DNA from: Fratercula arctica
Lineage: Eukaryota > Chordata > Aves > Charadriiformes > Alcidae
DNA: 64,000 bases
Assembly: GCA_947846985.1 (NCBI GenBank)
Contig: CANTUZ010000007.1
Span: forward strand, 31,562,355 to 31,626,354
Reading direction: 5' to 3'
Within the stretch, counting starts at the first letter, position 1; every line of letters starts with the position of its first letter. The position numbers and the translations under genes were made by a program. The notes under the pieces are model-generated. The model worked only from the letters and a program-made list of their open reading frames with translations. It was not told the origin of the DNA and made no database searches. Of this stretch, positions 14,720-29,400 are shown in pieces.

Positions 14720-15240
14720 ATTCATCAAAAGAGAAAAGCCCCAAGGTCACCTGTCAATAACAGAACAAACCCTCAGTAAATCACAGTGCTTCACAAATAA
14801 ATTCCTCATCAGTAATTAAAACCAGGCCTCTCTGGCCCTGTGTTATCAGCTCATCAAATTCATTGCTCATCTAGAATAACAGATCCACATCTGCAGTCAT
14901 TACAGCATGCCAGATAAATCAATCCCCTCAATGATGCTTTGAGCCATCTCTGCTCCCTTTTAACCAGCCCGATATTTATTTCCCCCTGACACTTCTGACA
15001 TTCTATTTACTGTAGGCAAATGGAACTCATACGGCACCTTGTAATGGCTTTACCAAACCCCATTGTGGGGCATATCTTCGAAGACTGATGGTCGCAATAA
15101 ACAAGGTTTTATGGTGTAAGTGTGAGCTTCCAACTTCTTTTTTTTTTCCAGGAATTTGACTTCTGCAGTGAAGAAGGTTTATTACATTTGATTGCAGGTG
15201 GAAAAAGCTATATCCACTTAGAGACCTGTCAGCTAAAAGC
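14720..15240. promoter_or_regulatory. Enhancer-like candidate conserved element A (DACH2 intron 1)
   Basis: About 500 bases of complex, non-repetitive sequence dense in recognisable factor sites: AGGTCACCTGTCAATAA (nuclear receptor half-site and TALE-type TGTCA), CAGTAATTAAA (homeodomain), CAGATAAATCAATC, and the near-palindrome CCCCATTGTGGGG at 15058-15070 with a SOX-type CATTGT core. No open frame of note. This texture is typical of deeply conserved enhancers around DACH genes. Conservation cannot be tested here, so the call is inference. Confidence 0.4.
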
Positions 15241-18200
15241 AAGCAGAAAACTTTCGAAATAATATTATTTTTGTGATTTTATTTTCGCATTGATAACAAT
15301 ATAGAATAAAGCATCTCCCTGTCAGGACTTGGAAAGCAAGCCTGTAGTTTATCATTCCACCTCCACCCTCCCTCCCACCAAATCAAACACCAGTCCCCTC
15401 TGGTAAACTTCAAAAGAGGTACAACAGCAATATGCAATCACCACACATGTACCAAGTACATACCAAACCCTTCCCAGTATTGTTCTTCACATTCAAGTCG
15501 CAAGTATGTGTGTTTAAGTAGATACATGTAGATTAACATATGAGGTGAATAGTCATCTTCGTGGTATCTGAACCCAGTGAAAATCACAGGTTTCTTAAAA
15601 TTTACTGCAGAAACCAAAACTTTTCACTGTTTGATGCATTCTCCAATAACAAGTGTTAGGCTGTTAGCTTCAAAATAAGAACATAAATTGTTTCCTTGAG
15701 AGTGAAACAAACAGCACAGAGATTACTTTTCAGCATAAATTTTGATTGTTTGTACACTATCACAGCTGCTCTATTTAAGGAAATTGAGTGAAAATCTGCT
15801 TAAATGAAAAAACAGTTTCTAGAATCTGAAGGAGTCTCCCAGAATTTAACACGTGTTAACGGCTCTGAGAATTTCAGCAATTTCTAGAACTTCAGCAGAT
15901 ACACCCCTTCTTATATGAAGGTGGTGTGCTTACATGTACATATGTACATTTATATAGCCTATGCTACCCATCCAGTAATCTAACGTTTGACTAGAAATCT
16001 GTAGTTTTTGTTCTACAGAAAATTATACGATGTATAATTTGACTACAAAAATAAATTTTAGTGTAGGATAGAAGTCAGTGAAGAAAGGCAATCCAGCCTC
16101 CCCCAGTGAGCCAACTGTACTGCAACTGGATCTGCATGGCTCCACACAAACCGTCCTTACGAGCGAGCAGTGCTCCACACCACACCTGTAATTACGCATG
16201 GCTCAAAATTGACTTCCACTAAATTACTGTCACAGTGTTAGTGGATCTCTCCTTTAGCATATATTAAAATTTTATTTCTGTGTGTCAATGCCTTCTCACT
16301 CACAGTAACATGAAAAGGCTGTTACGTCCATTTTCACAACAAAAATGAAGTTAAAGCCTATAGGAGGCTATGAATTCTCAGATCCTCTTTTGAACACTGA
16401 TTCAAAAATGACAGGATATAGTCTTTTCCTTAATGAAAAATCTATATTTATCACTCTATTGTTCTTGTGTACTGATCCTACTGCTCTCTGAGGCCAAAGT
16501 TTGAATATATTGGATTTTGAAATAATAGCCCAAGGCTCTGAGATGTTGGGTCATGATACATAAATAATGAGAGGGTTGTTCCCTTTTTCTCTGCTTCTCA
16601 CCACAAAAAGAAAATAAATTTCAAGTTGAAAATCTTCAGAAGTCTACATTATCTATAGAATGCAAATTATGTAGAGATATTCACAGAAATATGAACAACA
16701 AAATCAGAATATACTGAGAAAGATGCTTTGCCTGTTCTATAAATGAACCAGTAATTTGTTGCTTTAATATCATAAAGTAAAATCCTATTTTTACCTTACC
16801 GTAGATGTGGCAAGCTCAATATTTTTTTTGGCTATTTGTTTGGCTCAATTGATTTTGCATATAGTAAAGAATCAAAATATTTTAAAATACTAATTCAGGA
16901 GAAAGATTCAGGACCTGAATTTATTAATCTGTTACAATCCGCACTTAGATTATTAGGTGTAGAAGAGGTTGAAATTACACCTTCTACACATCACTGTATT
17001 TCCAGTGTATAAGCAACAGCTGCCTCTCTAGATTTTTCTTGGGAGTGACTACAGCTTAAATTTTCAATACTAGACACTGAAATACATATCTTGCCCCAAT
17101 ATCCAACTGAATTTCACGTAAACCTGGGGATATCTATCTTCATGCTGTTTGTGAAGTACCTGAAAATTAAGATCTGAGATTCATAAAGTACTTCAGCAAT
17201 TTAAGATACAGTATCCAGTAAGAATTAACACCACAGGGAAATCCTAAGATTACCGCAACTGTAAGTGCTATTCAAATGCAAATAAAATTTTGTTACGCTT
17301 AATGAACATTCATTTTTAAAACTGTTTAATTTATATTATGAATTATACATATAAAGCATAAATATAGTGCATATATATAAAAATAAAATTCAAAAAATAA
17401 TAAAAATAATCATTTATCATGCAACAATCCATGCCACACCATTTTGTCCAGGCATACTATGTTTCTGGGAAATTTTAGAGATAAAAAAAATTCTTTGATT
17501 ACCAGAATCAAATGTAAACTCAGTTTTGCAAATCTTAAAGAAGACACTTCCATTAGCCACATTCCATAGCATCAAGCAAGACTGAGTCTGCATTGATTCA
17601 AACAAAACAAAATCACTACTTCCTGCCGGGCACAGCACCTTCTTACAAGGTTTCTAACCAAGAATCAAACCAGCTCACACTTGATTAGCTGTGGGTTGAC
17701 AACCAAACATAATTACACAAGGTGTTCAGTCTACATAACTGCCTTCTGTACACCCCCTCCACTGTCTTCTGAACTACTGGGTTCAGAAACTCAGCATCAA
17801 GAAAGTGCTTGTACAAACACAAGGCTATTCAGTAACATAGACAGGACAGTTGCTCTACTCAAAGGAGTTTTGAAATGTATTCCTTGCATAGATTACATAT
17901 ATCCCATACGTAATTTACACCCAAAAAAACCAGTCACTGACAAGATTTGTAAGGAATACATAAGGAAACCTACCAAGGAGCCAAAGAAAGATGACATTCT
18001 CTTCAACTGTCTTCAGTAAAATAAATGAAATTAAATTCATTTTAAAAAAATGTTATGGGGAAATACTGCTTTTTTTAAAGTTTATATTTTGCTATTTAAA
18101 AAACAAAAATTAGTCCATTCCTAAAAATTGTTTTTTTGAAGTCTAAACTGGGTTCTGAGTAACTCTCCAGGTTCAAAAAATTGCATTATGGAAGACATAC

Positions 18201-20170
18201 CTTACTTTTCTAGATTATTACGTGTGTATTACATAGACACACACACTGAGTAGTTGGGCGGTTGTTGTTTTGTTGAGTTTTTTCAATTAACTTTAACAAT
18301 TTACCCAAGGTTTATATATTATGCTGTTAAACGAGAATTTTTCAGTGTTGGCAGGTAAGAAAAAAGATCACATTGTCAATGCTCCCAGACAGCTTTGCTC
18401 CCATTCTTTTAAACTTTCTCCTACACTAAGACACTCACTTTTTCCTCTTCATTCCCACTTTATTTAATTCAAACATGCATTATCTGCCTAAAAATTATTT
18501 AATGATGAAAAAAAATGATTCAGCTTGCCATTGCTAAAACTGTAACCGTGTCTGTTCAGATATAATTGAAAAATTCACTGAGTTATTATCGTCTGCTTTT
18601 ATTTCTAAATAACATCTTACAAGTTAAAACCAGTATTTGCCAAGATTTACAGAGCTATTTCCTGAACAGCTACCAAAACCCATTTACCAAGGTCTCTGTA
18701 CCACTTTGGTCGGTCTTACAGCTGTAGTACTCTCTCCACACACCGCAGACAATGTAAAGCAATGAAGAAGCCCAAAGGAGGAAACCATGATCCCTAATAG
18801 TTACCCGCTTCTTTGCCAGCCTCCAGAACTGCAAAAGTTCTGTTTTTATAATCTGGGACACCCAGCATTCCAGCTCTCCTTTACTGAGCAGCAGGTGCTT
18901 CCGAGTGTCCAGGAATCAGAAGATGAGATCAAGAACCCTAAATTACAAGTTTTTTTGTTCCAGTCATTGCTTCCTTCTCCCTCAGCATTTCTTGTGTGCT
19001 GTTTTACTCCATCCTACTTCACCAGGAACAAGGAGGAAATACCACACACTAGTTCACCAGGGAATTTCTGTTACACCAGATGCATTTGCTACAGTAAACG
19101 TGAACTGGTTTTGCCTTTCCTCACTCCCCCTCCCCTCTTTTGCTATTATCCTCTTGTGCTGTTATATTAATCAGCTTTAGAATATTTCCATAATATAGAG
19201 GTTTGTTTTTCCCTTATGTTTGTGTATATTGACAAATCTGATGTATTTATAAAACCAGTTCAAAATGTTAAAATGCCACTTACAAGCCATGCAGTTACAC
19301 CAGTCTACAGTTCAATTCTTTACCTCCTTTTGCTACAAGTTTTATTTATGAAGGGATTCAATTTATTATTTTCAGGCTTTTATTACTAATCAAATTGCTG
19401 GTTTAATTTTGATTTCCAAATTGTGAAGCAGACTAGAAATGTTTTTCTAATTAAAAGGGATCTTGGGATCAGTGTTCATCCCAACACCGACCTGGGCTAA
19501 ATACAGCTTCTTGCATTTAAGGCCTTTAAAGATAGTGTTTAGGTTCTTCCTGCCATAAATTGTGAAAGTAAATACTGCCTATGGAGGGTCTTGAAACAGT
19601 TTTCTACATGAAGAAAAGTTATTGTAGGTACTGTAAAACACAGTACTTTGAACAGTCTCATTACTTCTAGTCGCTCACTATCACTTATGTGATTAAGGAT
19701 AGCAGGATTAAGAGTTAAACTGTTTAATAAAGTTATTAAAGCAGCTAAAGAATTGTTTCTTAGACATAAGTAATTACAGTCTCAGTGGAGTATTTACAAA
19801 GAAGATACTTCTGACTATTAGGATTTGAGATTGTTTAGAAAGCAAACAGATAACTAAGTTTATACCAGTAATAAAATAATATAAACAAAATTGGATCCTT
19901 AACATTCGGGACCACAGGTCAAGTGCTTTCTCCTACAGGCTAGTCTTTCCATCCTGTTGCAGTCCAATGAAGTATATCACTAGCACAAAATTGATCTTAA
20001 AGAAGCAGTCTTAAGACACAGTTTAACCCAGGAATAAATGGGGGGTCCCACCCCAGTAGTGGAAAGTATTACATTTACCAAGGAAAATTTTTCTGAAGGG
20101 CGGGGGGAAGGGAGTAGAAGCAAGAAGGAAACAGAGGAGAAGGAAATGAATGGAAATCCCCAAACCTCTA

Positions 20171-20187
20171 CTCACCAGAGGGCACTA
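20171..20187 (+). promoter_or_regulatory. Candidate CTCF site, plus orientation
   Basis: CTCACCAGAGGGCACTA matches the vertebrate CTCF core CCASYAGRKGGCRS at all but one core position and also carries the downstream TA. It sits in a small GC-richer island (about 20040-20230) inside DACH2 intron 1. The match is direct; binding is inference. Confidence 0.55.
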
Positions 20188-22319
20188 CGCTGCATCCTCA
20201 AAGGCCATCAAAGCCCTGGCACTTGAAGTGCTTCATCTCTCCCTTACAGTGGCTCTACACCCAGACCACTCTTGTGCTACCTTTATTTTCATTCCCCCCC
20301 CCCGCAAAAAATAAACTCGCTCCCATTTATTTTAAGAGTGAAAGTAGAATGTTGCATTATATAATAATGAAGTTTCATTAGTAAAGTCAATTATTACATT
20401 TTCCACCAGACAGTAAAGTACATATCTAAGAAAACTTGCATTTCCAAACTATGTTGATTTGGCCACTTGAAGAGGTAGTTAGATCTCATTTATCCACACA
20501 CTTAAACCCACCTCTACTTTTCACAACACAACACTAAAAATCTTCCTGTTCTTCTAAATATTGATATTACTACTACTTTTTTTCAGGTGAAATCAATGTT
20601 GCATTCCTAATTCCTAATATTGATAACTGATACGTCACAGCTGATTGATCTTAAAATTTACATTGTTTTCGTTCAAAGAAATTGGATCTCTCCTTAAAGC
20701 CAAAGAGCAGTTGTGACTAGGAGGACAAATGCTGTTACTTAAAAACACAAGAGAAAGCAAATGGAATGTAGGATTGAAAGGAACTCATGACAGTTGACAT
20801 CACATATTTCACAACAGAACAGGTATTTATCGAGCAGCTACATCTAATTAGCCAAGCCTTACAACTTTGTTTATTTATGAACCAAAGACTTGAACAAAAA
20901 GGATTACATATATCATTAAGTATAACGCTTATCATCCAACAAATTAAACAGGTGAACATGACTAGTTTAGCTTATTTTCTTTCCTAACACTTTTAATTCT
21001 GCCACCCATTATATGAAAAATGGGACAGTCATTTTTGAGGATGACCTGCTGGGCATCTACAATGTTCACAAATAGACAGCATCTCAGTTTGGAAACCAGG
21101 GTGGTTTTACAAAGACTTTCAGATGAATTAGGCCTCCAATCAGCAAACCACCAACACAGTCAGTCTTCTTGAAGTAATCAATATGATTTACATAGTTTAA
21201 AAATAAAGTCAGTGGATTGCTAGATTGGTAGCATCCAGAGCAACTTATCACATACGTGCACATATGCACAAAGAAACTCACCACTCTCCATGCCCTTCTC
21301 TCTGTGGGCTTTGGGTGTTCAGTGAATTTCGCATTTAACACATTCCCTATGTTTCCATGGCTTTCATTCTAATTTGCTACATTTCAACACAATTACCTGA
21401 CTTTGCAACTTCAAGTCCTCTTCATGAGTCCCAAGTTTTCACAAGTCCTTCACAGCTAATAACTAGAAGCAATCCAGAAGATGCAGTTCCTCAAAGAAGC
21501 AAAAATGCACCTCTCCTCCCTCCTCTTTTGGCTAAAGGCAACTGACAGCAAATGGACAGAAAAGAACAAGAACTTGATAAACATTCATTACCATTTCCCT
21601 GCACTAAGTAACTAGAAATTTTTGATCAGAAGTAGTATCTCTCTGTACAATAGCCTGTCAGAGACTTTTCTTGCACTAACTTGTGTCGCCTGTGAAATCC
21701 ATATACATTTGAGAATTCACAGCATCCTGTAGTAAGGAGTTTTGAGTTTACTGTATTTGAAGAACCACCTGCTTTTTTTTGGTTTGAGTTTAATATCCAT
21801 GAGTTTCACCTGTCCTCTAATTCTTAGATTAGTAGTAACAACGAACAATGAGTCTGTATTTACTTTCCACACACCATTTGTGATTTCACACAGCTTTATA
21901 CCACCCTTCATCAAGCAATATAAGAGCTGCTCTTCACCCACCATTCTATTTTTCCCTCTTCTATATTCTTCTGTGTCCTTTGACAGATAGCTGGAAGGAG
22001 ACTAGAACTGCGTCATATTTGAGATGATAGTGCACCTTGAATCTACAGGCACATACCACTGTTTTCTGTTTGTTCTATACATTTTTCCAAATAATTCTTA
22101 ACAATCACTTGGTTTTGGCTGCTCCATGTTAAGAAATGCTAAAACAGATATTGTATATCTCCGTTAGCTAGGTAATTATTCAGATACATAATTTACAGGC
22201 AGGCTGCCTGTACAGGTTTAGAAACACAGGGACACGAGTCTGATCTCAAAGGTAACGAGACAAGATCCTGTTGCAGTACATCTAATATCAGTATTTTCTG
22301 AATAAAAATAAGTACATAA

Positions 22320-22460
22320 AGAGCCCTCAGGCAATCTGTTTATATTTAAATGGATCTGAAATTGATGTGCCCTATTTTATTTCATCCTGTTTACTGGCAG
22401 AGGGTTGGATGGTTTAACAACCAATTAAATAAAAGACACATGTAGCAGCATGCTTCATAA
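22320..22460. promoter_or_regulatory. Enhancer-like candidate element E (DACH2 intron 1)
   Basis: A short block with CAGGCAATCTGTTTATATTT (FOX-like TGTTTA), a second TGTTTAC (22389-22395) and AACAACCAATTAAATAAAAG. The texture is like elements A-C but shorter, so less certain. Confidence 0.25.
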
Positions 22461-25400
22461 AAGTGAATACAATTTAAGTACTCCTACTACCCCCCCAAAC
22501 AATCACTCTGTCCACCGCCAAAATTAGATATTAATATTAGTTACAAACAAGGGTTTGTAAATGCCAAAGTCTAAAGCACTTGCAAAAACAGAATGATTCC
22601 CAGAAAGGTACTAACCCACATGTCTGTACAGCCTTGAAATTCCAACTTTTCTTTCTTATGCTTCACTATATTATTTTAATAACCGCTTATTTCTCCTGAC
22701 CCTTAAAACATGCAGAACATGACCAAAAGAGATTAATTTGGCAAAACATATACTCAAAGGTTAACCTAGGTACAATCTATACAGTTTAGAGGGGACACGT
22801 ATATCCTCCCAGTGGTCCCACTGTTTTTTTTCCCCCTCCACTTTCCCACAACATTTTCATACAGCTGCAATTTGAAAACCATTCCATATTCCAGTTTGAA
22901 CAACGGTGTGTCATGGACAGCTAACCACAGGTCCACAGTAAATAAAATTGACCTCTTTAATGTTCGTGAGTCCTTAAAAGTAAAAGTTCAGCAATTCCCG
23001 GAAAACCAAGATCAAAGATTTTAACTTTTAAGAAACAGTGGAGCTATGGAAATATATTAATATAATCACACAAATATGCTTAGTGTGTCGTTCCACGCTC
23101 ATCCACTATTAAATTCTGAAAAAGAGACGAAGAAGGTACATCCTACTGCTGTGGAAAGCATGAGACACTATTGCTTTCAGTATCTCAAATTGGAGTTTCA
23201 CCCATATGGGTGAAGATAGATTGGTCATAGTATTCCTGTGAAGTCAAAGAAATCTGACAAACATGGCTTTGTACCATATTATCTCCAGTTCCAGCAACTG
23301 TGCTTCACATACTTACTGCACAGTGACAGTCTGGAGCCATGAATATTTAAATGCTCTACTATTCCTCAGCATTTGCCAAAACCTCTTTTCAATGACAGAA
23401 TTATATGTTTCTTCAAAAATACTCAATTACCCCAAGCCACAATAAGACCACGGAAGGGAATACACTTGGATTTCTAGACTAAACTAATGTGAAATTAGCC
23501 GACAAGTCAATACCTGACTCAAGACCATTTCTCTGTAAGAATTCTCATTGCTCCTAAGTGTCACAAATGGCTTAGAGCTTACTACTGATATGGGATTCTG
23601 CTTTAAGATCATACTCATGAAGCTGCATGCTGGTTTAGCGTAATAATTTGTTTCAATTTAATATGTAACTCAAACTTGATTAATATTAAAATAGCCTTTA
23701 CCTTAACTGCTGTAAAGATTATTATATCTACCTAACTGTTACAAATAGGGGCTCCATTTGTATGAGAGATCCTAGCAGCTACTGAATAGCATTTTAAATA
23801 CATAAATCCCAAGGACATCTGAAAGATCTTTTAATTGGTGGTTCTATTAAAACATTTATTTGGAGGAACATATGCTCATAAAGGTAAAGACAGTACCTCC
23901 CACACAGGTATATCCTCCTCAAAAGCAGTAAGCATTCCAGGAGGCACAAACAGTACGTGAAGCAAATCCTTTTACAGGCTTGTGAATTTATGTAGGAACT
24001 TCCGTCTTCCCCTAAACAGCCACCTGAAAACCTGCGGTAAGACCGCTCAACATCTCATTAACATGCAGAATCAGTGCCACAGAATGAAAATAAAAAATTA
24101 ATGCAACATGGGAACACAGAAAGTCAGAGCCATGCAATGGACTCTCCCTCAAAATACTCACCACTCACGCAGACTGAACGCTCAGTTCAGGTGTCCCATT
24201 TTTCAGCACCAATATCGCTTAAAATGGGTTATTCCATGTATCAGATTATTATAAAACAAAGAAAAAAACAAAAAAGAAAAAAGTACTAGGTATTAGCTTT
24301 CCTCCCTTTTGCTTGGGTACAATCCTTTCACTCGTAAAGTACAAGACCAATTAGTAATTCTAATTGAAACACATTCATCTGAACTTTTCTAAATACGCCA
24401 TGCATGGGCAGTAAGCAGTTACGAGAACATGCAGAGAGGTCCAGATTGGCTAAAAATCTGTTATATTTAAGAGACTTCACAAACTGATTAAGTGTTAACT
24501 GTGGGACACTGTGTTAAGAAAGGCTGCTAGATTTTTTTAGCGATTATCATCTATCTCAGCATAGAGAATTAGCCATTCGCAAGCCCAACACTTAACCCAC
24601 TAAAAGGAGGAATCCCAGCGAACGCACTTAAATGATTTAATACTTTCTGAACACAAACACACAAAGAAAAAATCCCTATGACATATGCCTAGCCACTAAC
24701 AAAAAGATTGTTTTGACATCATTGCTTTTGGCTTCTCAGTATTTATGTGGGATACCTCCTCACCTTCCTGGGGAAGTTATTAAGGTTTTCTCAGATTATA
24801 TCAGTAAACCCCTGTGTATTTATGAATGCACACTCATACATGCACATAAGCACAAACCATACATACAGGCAGGGAAGCCGAGGTTCCTTAATGAATAAGG
24901 CAGATGTTGCAAGCAACATGTCCCTCAAACTTTCAAAATTGATTATGTCATAAATAGTAAACCTTTCCCCATTATTTCGTGTATTTACTTCTAAAGGGCA
25001 AGAGCTGACTGAGTGAAGGCATTTACCAGATCTGCAGAAAACACAGCTGGATTTAACTTGTCTGAAAGATTGGTCTGTATCCTGCTTTTAGGAAATGCAG
25101 ACCTACCGGTTATCTATGTAGTGTCCTCTTACTTCATACCCTCATGCATGAACACTCTCTTATATATTTATAAAGGAAGTAATACAGTCTCATGTAGGAA
25201 TACTTGAAATTTCAGTTAGTCTCTAGAATACTCTTATTTTATTGGTATACTGTACATGATTAGGATACAGTAAGTACACATCAATAACTGCTTAGGAAGT
25301 AGAAAACAGAAAATAGGACTGTAAGCTTTTGGAGAGGTCAAGGCACGATTCTTGTGTATACATATCTTTAAAATATAAATGTATGATCATCTGAACATTT

Positions 25401-26029
25401 AAAAACAGAGCCTCACTCATAACACAAAGGGAAACTCCCAAACTAGGCACAGGACATTACTGAAGAGATGTCCGTTCTCTTTAGTTGAGCACTTGCATTT
25501 TCATATTAAAAGGCAAAGGGTTTGGTTTTAACCAGCAGCTAAGTATTCAAAAAAAAGAGACTGAGATACCTGAATAGAAGTATCTGACAGGTTCAGGACA
25601 TCTAGTAGTACACTGACAAGCCCTTTTATAAAAAACAATCTACAAATGTACGTATTCTGTCTTTCAAACCATACTACTAGTGAAGCCAAATAGAAACACT
25701 TGCACTACCTTGTTGATGAGAACTGGAAGAGAAAGTACTAAGTGACTCAATTCTTGAACCTTAATAATTTAATTTAAAGTTAATATGGAAAATTATGGGC
25801 AAAGATCGGACAGAAGAATTATCCTCTTATAAAAAAGATCAGTAAAGCAAGACTAAAAATAGCAAAACAAGCCCTTATTATTGCTTTTTGAACAAATACA
25901 CAGGTTTATCTTGTACTGCTATAGTACCTTCAGCAGTTTCATTGTCAGGTCCCATTTTCTGCTTCTTCCATTCTCCCCTTCTCCTGATTCAAAACCATCC
26001 CTTTAACACATCATTCCTAATTAGATGAT

Positions 26030-26420
26030 TAGTGCTTGGAAGGGCAGGAGATAAGTCATTTGCATAATTTAATCATAAAAAGAAGTTAAAGATACAGATT
26101 TTGCTGTTCGTTTGTACAATTATCTGCACCGGCCTGGGGGGCTAAGATATTAATGTGATTAAACAGTATTTCTGCAAACAGGCAACTGTGTGTCCTCTAT
26201 TAAAGCAGAGCTGGAGGCAAATGAAAAATTAATTTTAGAAGACAATCAATTTTATTCTACATGACTGTAATAAATAACAGCCCATCTGCAGACAAGTCAT
26301 TAGGCCCTGGGAGGCTACATGTGTCACAAAGTCTAAATGACACACAAGGCCAAATTTTCCACCAAAACCAGAATGAGTAATAAATAGTCCACCAACTGCC
26401 ATTCCTGTTCAGAAAGTGCA
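26030..26420. promoter_or_regulatory. Enhancer-like candidate conserved element B (DACH2 intron 1)
   Basis: Contains a perfect octamer ATTTGCAT (26058-26065) followed by AATTTAATCA, then ATATTAATGTGATTAAAC, AAAAATTAATTTTAG and ACAATCAATTTTAT homeodomain-like sites, and CATTAGGCCCTGGGAGGC further on. Stops in all frames. Proposed as a POU/homeobox-bound enhancer on motif texture alone. Confidence 0.4.
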
Positions 26421-29400
26421 TCGGACTTCCCAGAAAAATCAGGTGCATGTGTAAAGTATTAATCGCTGTCCATGACTTAAGCTTTTAAGCTATTCAGAAA
26501 TACAGGTACGTGGTTGTTTACCACTCATCATGTTTCCAGTCTCAGCTTGAGAAAGGTTAAAGTTTTTCCACCTATATTAGTGAATACCAGTAATGAACAA
26601 TCCTTTGTATTTTGCAAGACTGCTACTGCTTTCAAACACAGAATCAATAGGCCTTGAACAGAATAAAAGTTTCTTAGGTACTAGTTTTTCCAATGCTCTG
26701 CTGAAATAATTTTCAATTGAACATTTATAAAAGAACAAACTGATTTTAACATGTCCAAGAACATGAATCAATAGCTATGAAAAATCAAGACTTTTCTGAA
26801 TCCTACCTGCAAGTATAAATCAAGAGTTGACTAAACAGCCAGGATGCTACCTACGATACTGTAAATTTTATGAAATGTACATGCTTATTTAGTGTATAAT
26901 AGTTATCAGTTTCCTACTTTTTAAACTGTTAAGGTGCAAAATATTTTTTCCACTACTCTTTAAATGCAGTCACCCCCACTTAGAATATTAAATCCCCATC
27001 CCTCCATTAAAAACAATCAAGATTGAGCTTAATTCTATTTCATATATTTGAGACTAAGTAAGGATTTCTGAATATCAGCAACATACAACATATGCACAGT
27101 AACAAGTTTATAGTATTTACTCTATGGAAAATAGTTTCTATTTATCACCATTGGTAAGGACTTTCCACAAAGCAAAAAGTGAACATTCCTGTAAGTTGCA
27201 TAAACACCCTGCAATCCCCTATTCTTGGCAAAAGTTCACTAGGCAATGCAAGCATACATTTATTGACTCTTACTACTTCTAGCCCATGTAGTGCCTTTCA
27301 TCAGAATTATTCAAATACACAGAGATTCTTTATCTGAATGTTTCGGGGTTCCACTATGTACTTTCTCTATGCTTATTTTCTATATAAGTATATGGACTTC
27401 AAGAGTGATTAAAATCTATCCAAATACGAGATTAATTAAATATACAGGGGACACAACTGATTTCTGAAAAATCCTTTCATTATTCCACTTCCGAATTTGC
27501 ACAGAATGTTTCCTAGCGTGGACCAAAGTGACTTACGGATTAGTTTGTGGATGTGCATTTAGTTTTGATTGCTATCTGTGCTCCTGATCCAACACCACTG
27601 AAATCAATTGAAAGACTCTGGTTCTGCAATTGCAGAATGGACCTCAACTGCAGAATTTGATCTGCAACGAGGTCAAAAGGACAAAGCAATCTCCTCCTTC
27701 ACATGAGATCCACGGCCTTCATGTTCATTCAGTCTCCTCCATAGTGTTTCACAGAAAGCTTTAACCAAGTATTAACCCACTCTTTAACCGGGTTATTAAC
27801 ACTTAAAATACCTTCAATGTTAAATCTCCTGTACTATTTTTTATTTCTACCCCATGACTCGGGTTAGTTTCTGACCACCGCTGACTATCTGTTTTAAGGC
27901 CCTCAACAGCATGACTCCAAGATACACAATGAACTGAATGGCAAGACTCTATCTGCTCTGAAAAATGGGCGGTTGAAACCAGTGTTTCAGAATTCGGCAC
28001 TATGAAAAATCACCATCAGAAAGAGGAAGTTTCCAATTTTGCCCACAGTCATATAACATAACTAAGCAATCATCCTAAGCACTTAAATAAAAACATTCTT
28101 TGCACACTTAATGTCTGTAGATTTGCTTACTATCACTCAAATGCTCATAGTGCTAGACATCAAAGGGGATTATTTTGGAAATAATGTGACATCATCAGAT
28201 AAACTACTTTGTGTGCATAAGATGCTAAAAAAGCTTCTAATCAGAAAGCAGAAAAGTGAACAGCAGCATCAAAAAAACCCTCCAAACAAACAAAAAACCT
28301 CCACTAAAATCAGAATTTAGAGGTTAAAAAAAAATATTTTACAAGGCCAGAGGATCCACTAAACCCCTATATCAAAATACAGTCAAGAGTATCTTAAGGA
28401 ACTTTTTAAACTTGAAAGACAACTCAATGACCATTCAACACAACAAATGAAACCTGCAATTGCTGTCTACAATGGAATGCTATTTGTGTGTTTAGTTATT
28501 GTGTTGTTATTATCAATGACAGACCAATCTAGATGACGGGGGAAAGAGACACTATTTAAATCAAATGCAGTGCTGGTAGAATAAGTCCCTAACCTAGCTG
28601 GCTTACATGCCACACTTAGCAGCGGAGATGCTCAACCGTGCCAGGCATTTAGCTTTCTCTTAATAGGTAAATTTGGGGAAACCAACAAAAATAGAGAGCT
28701 TATACTATCAGAAACTTCACATGAATGGATAAAAAACACTTCTTATAAAGAGTTTCTATCTGGATCAGAACACACCAGCATAGGAACTCAATCACTCAGC
28801 TTACCTTCATTCAGAGAATGTGAGTTGTAAAAACGTATTTAAGAGTCTACTGTCATACTCTGAACTACTCTACAACAGTCACTGCATTACTCAGTAAAGA
28901 TGCCTACAATAAATACATCACAAATATTTTTTTGTTTTGTTTCCACACCAACATGAATAGTTTCTCCCAGTATAGTAAAAGGTTAATTTTTTCAATCAGT
29001 AAGATTAAAGATTTCCTTTAAGGAGGAAAAAGAAGATGGAACATATTAGAGGACTGATTTTTGGGGGGGGAGGGGGACATAAAATTTTGAAGAAAGCATA
29101 TTAAAAAGGGCAAGATAAGTGAACGATCAAAATCCCCTCTAGCTTAACATGAAAGACGAAAGTATTCCATGAAACTGCAGACAGAAATTTTCTTGAGTTG
29201 CAGCAGGAAGAAACAGATTAGTTTGAACCAAAAATCAGTTGTGTGACAAGTAAGGCAATTTCTAAAAAACAGCAGAAAGAAGGCACAGTGATTATGGTTC
29301 TGATCCGAGACAAGAAATCTAGTGTATGATAGCAAGATCAATTAACCTTCGTAAGCACTTCTGACATGAGAGAAAGCAGGCTTGCAGTGTCTTACAGTAA

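Larger units (their letters stand above)
15241..26029. other. Intron background between candidate elements A and B
   Basis: Mostly AT-rich single-copy-looking sequence. The only items I can support are the CTCF-like motif at 20171 within a GC-richer patch, the poly-C at 20294, the short candidate element E at 22320-22460, and an extremely A/T-rich stretch at about 17280-17410. Confidence 0.55.
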
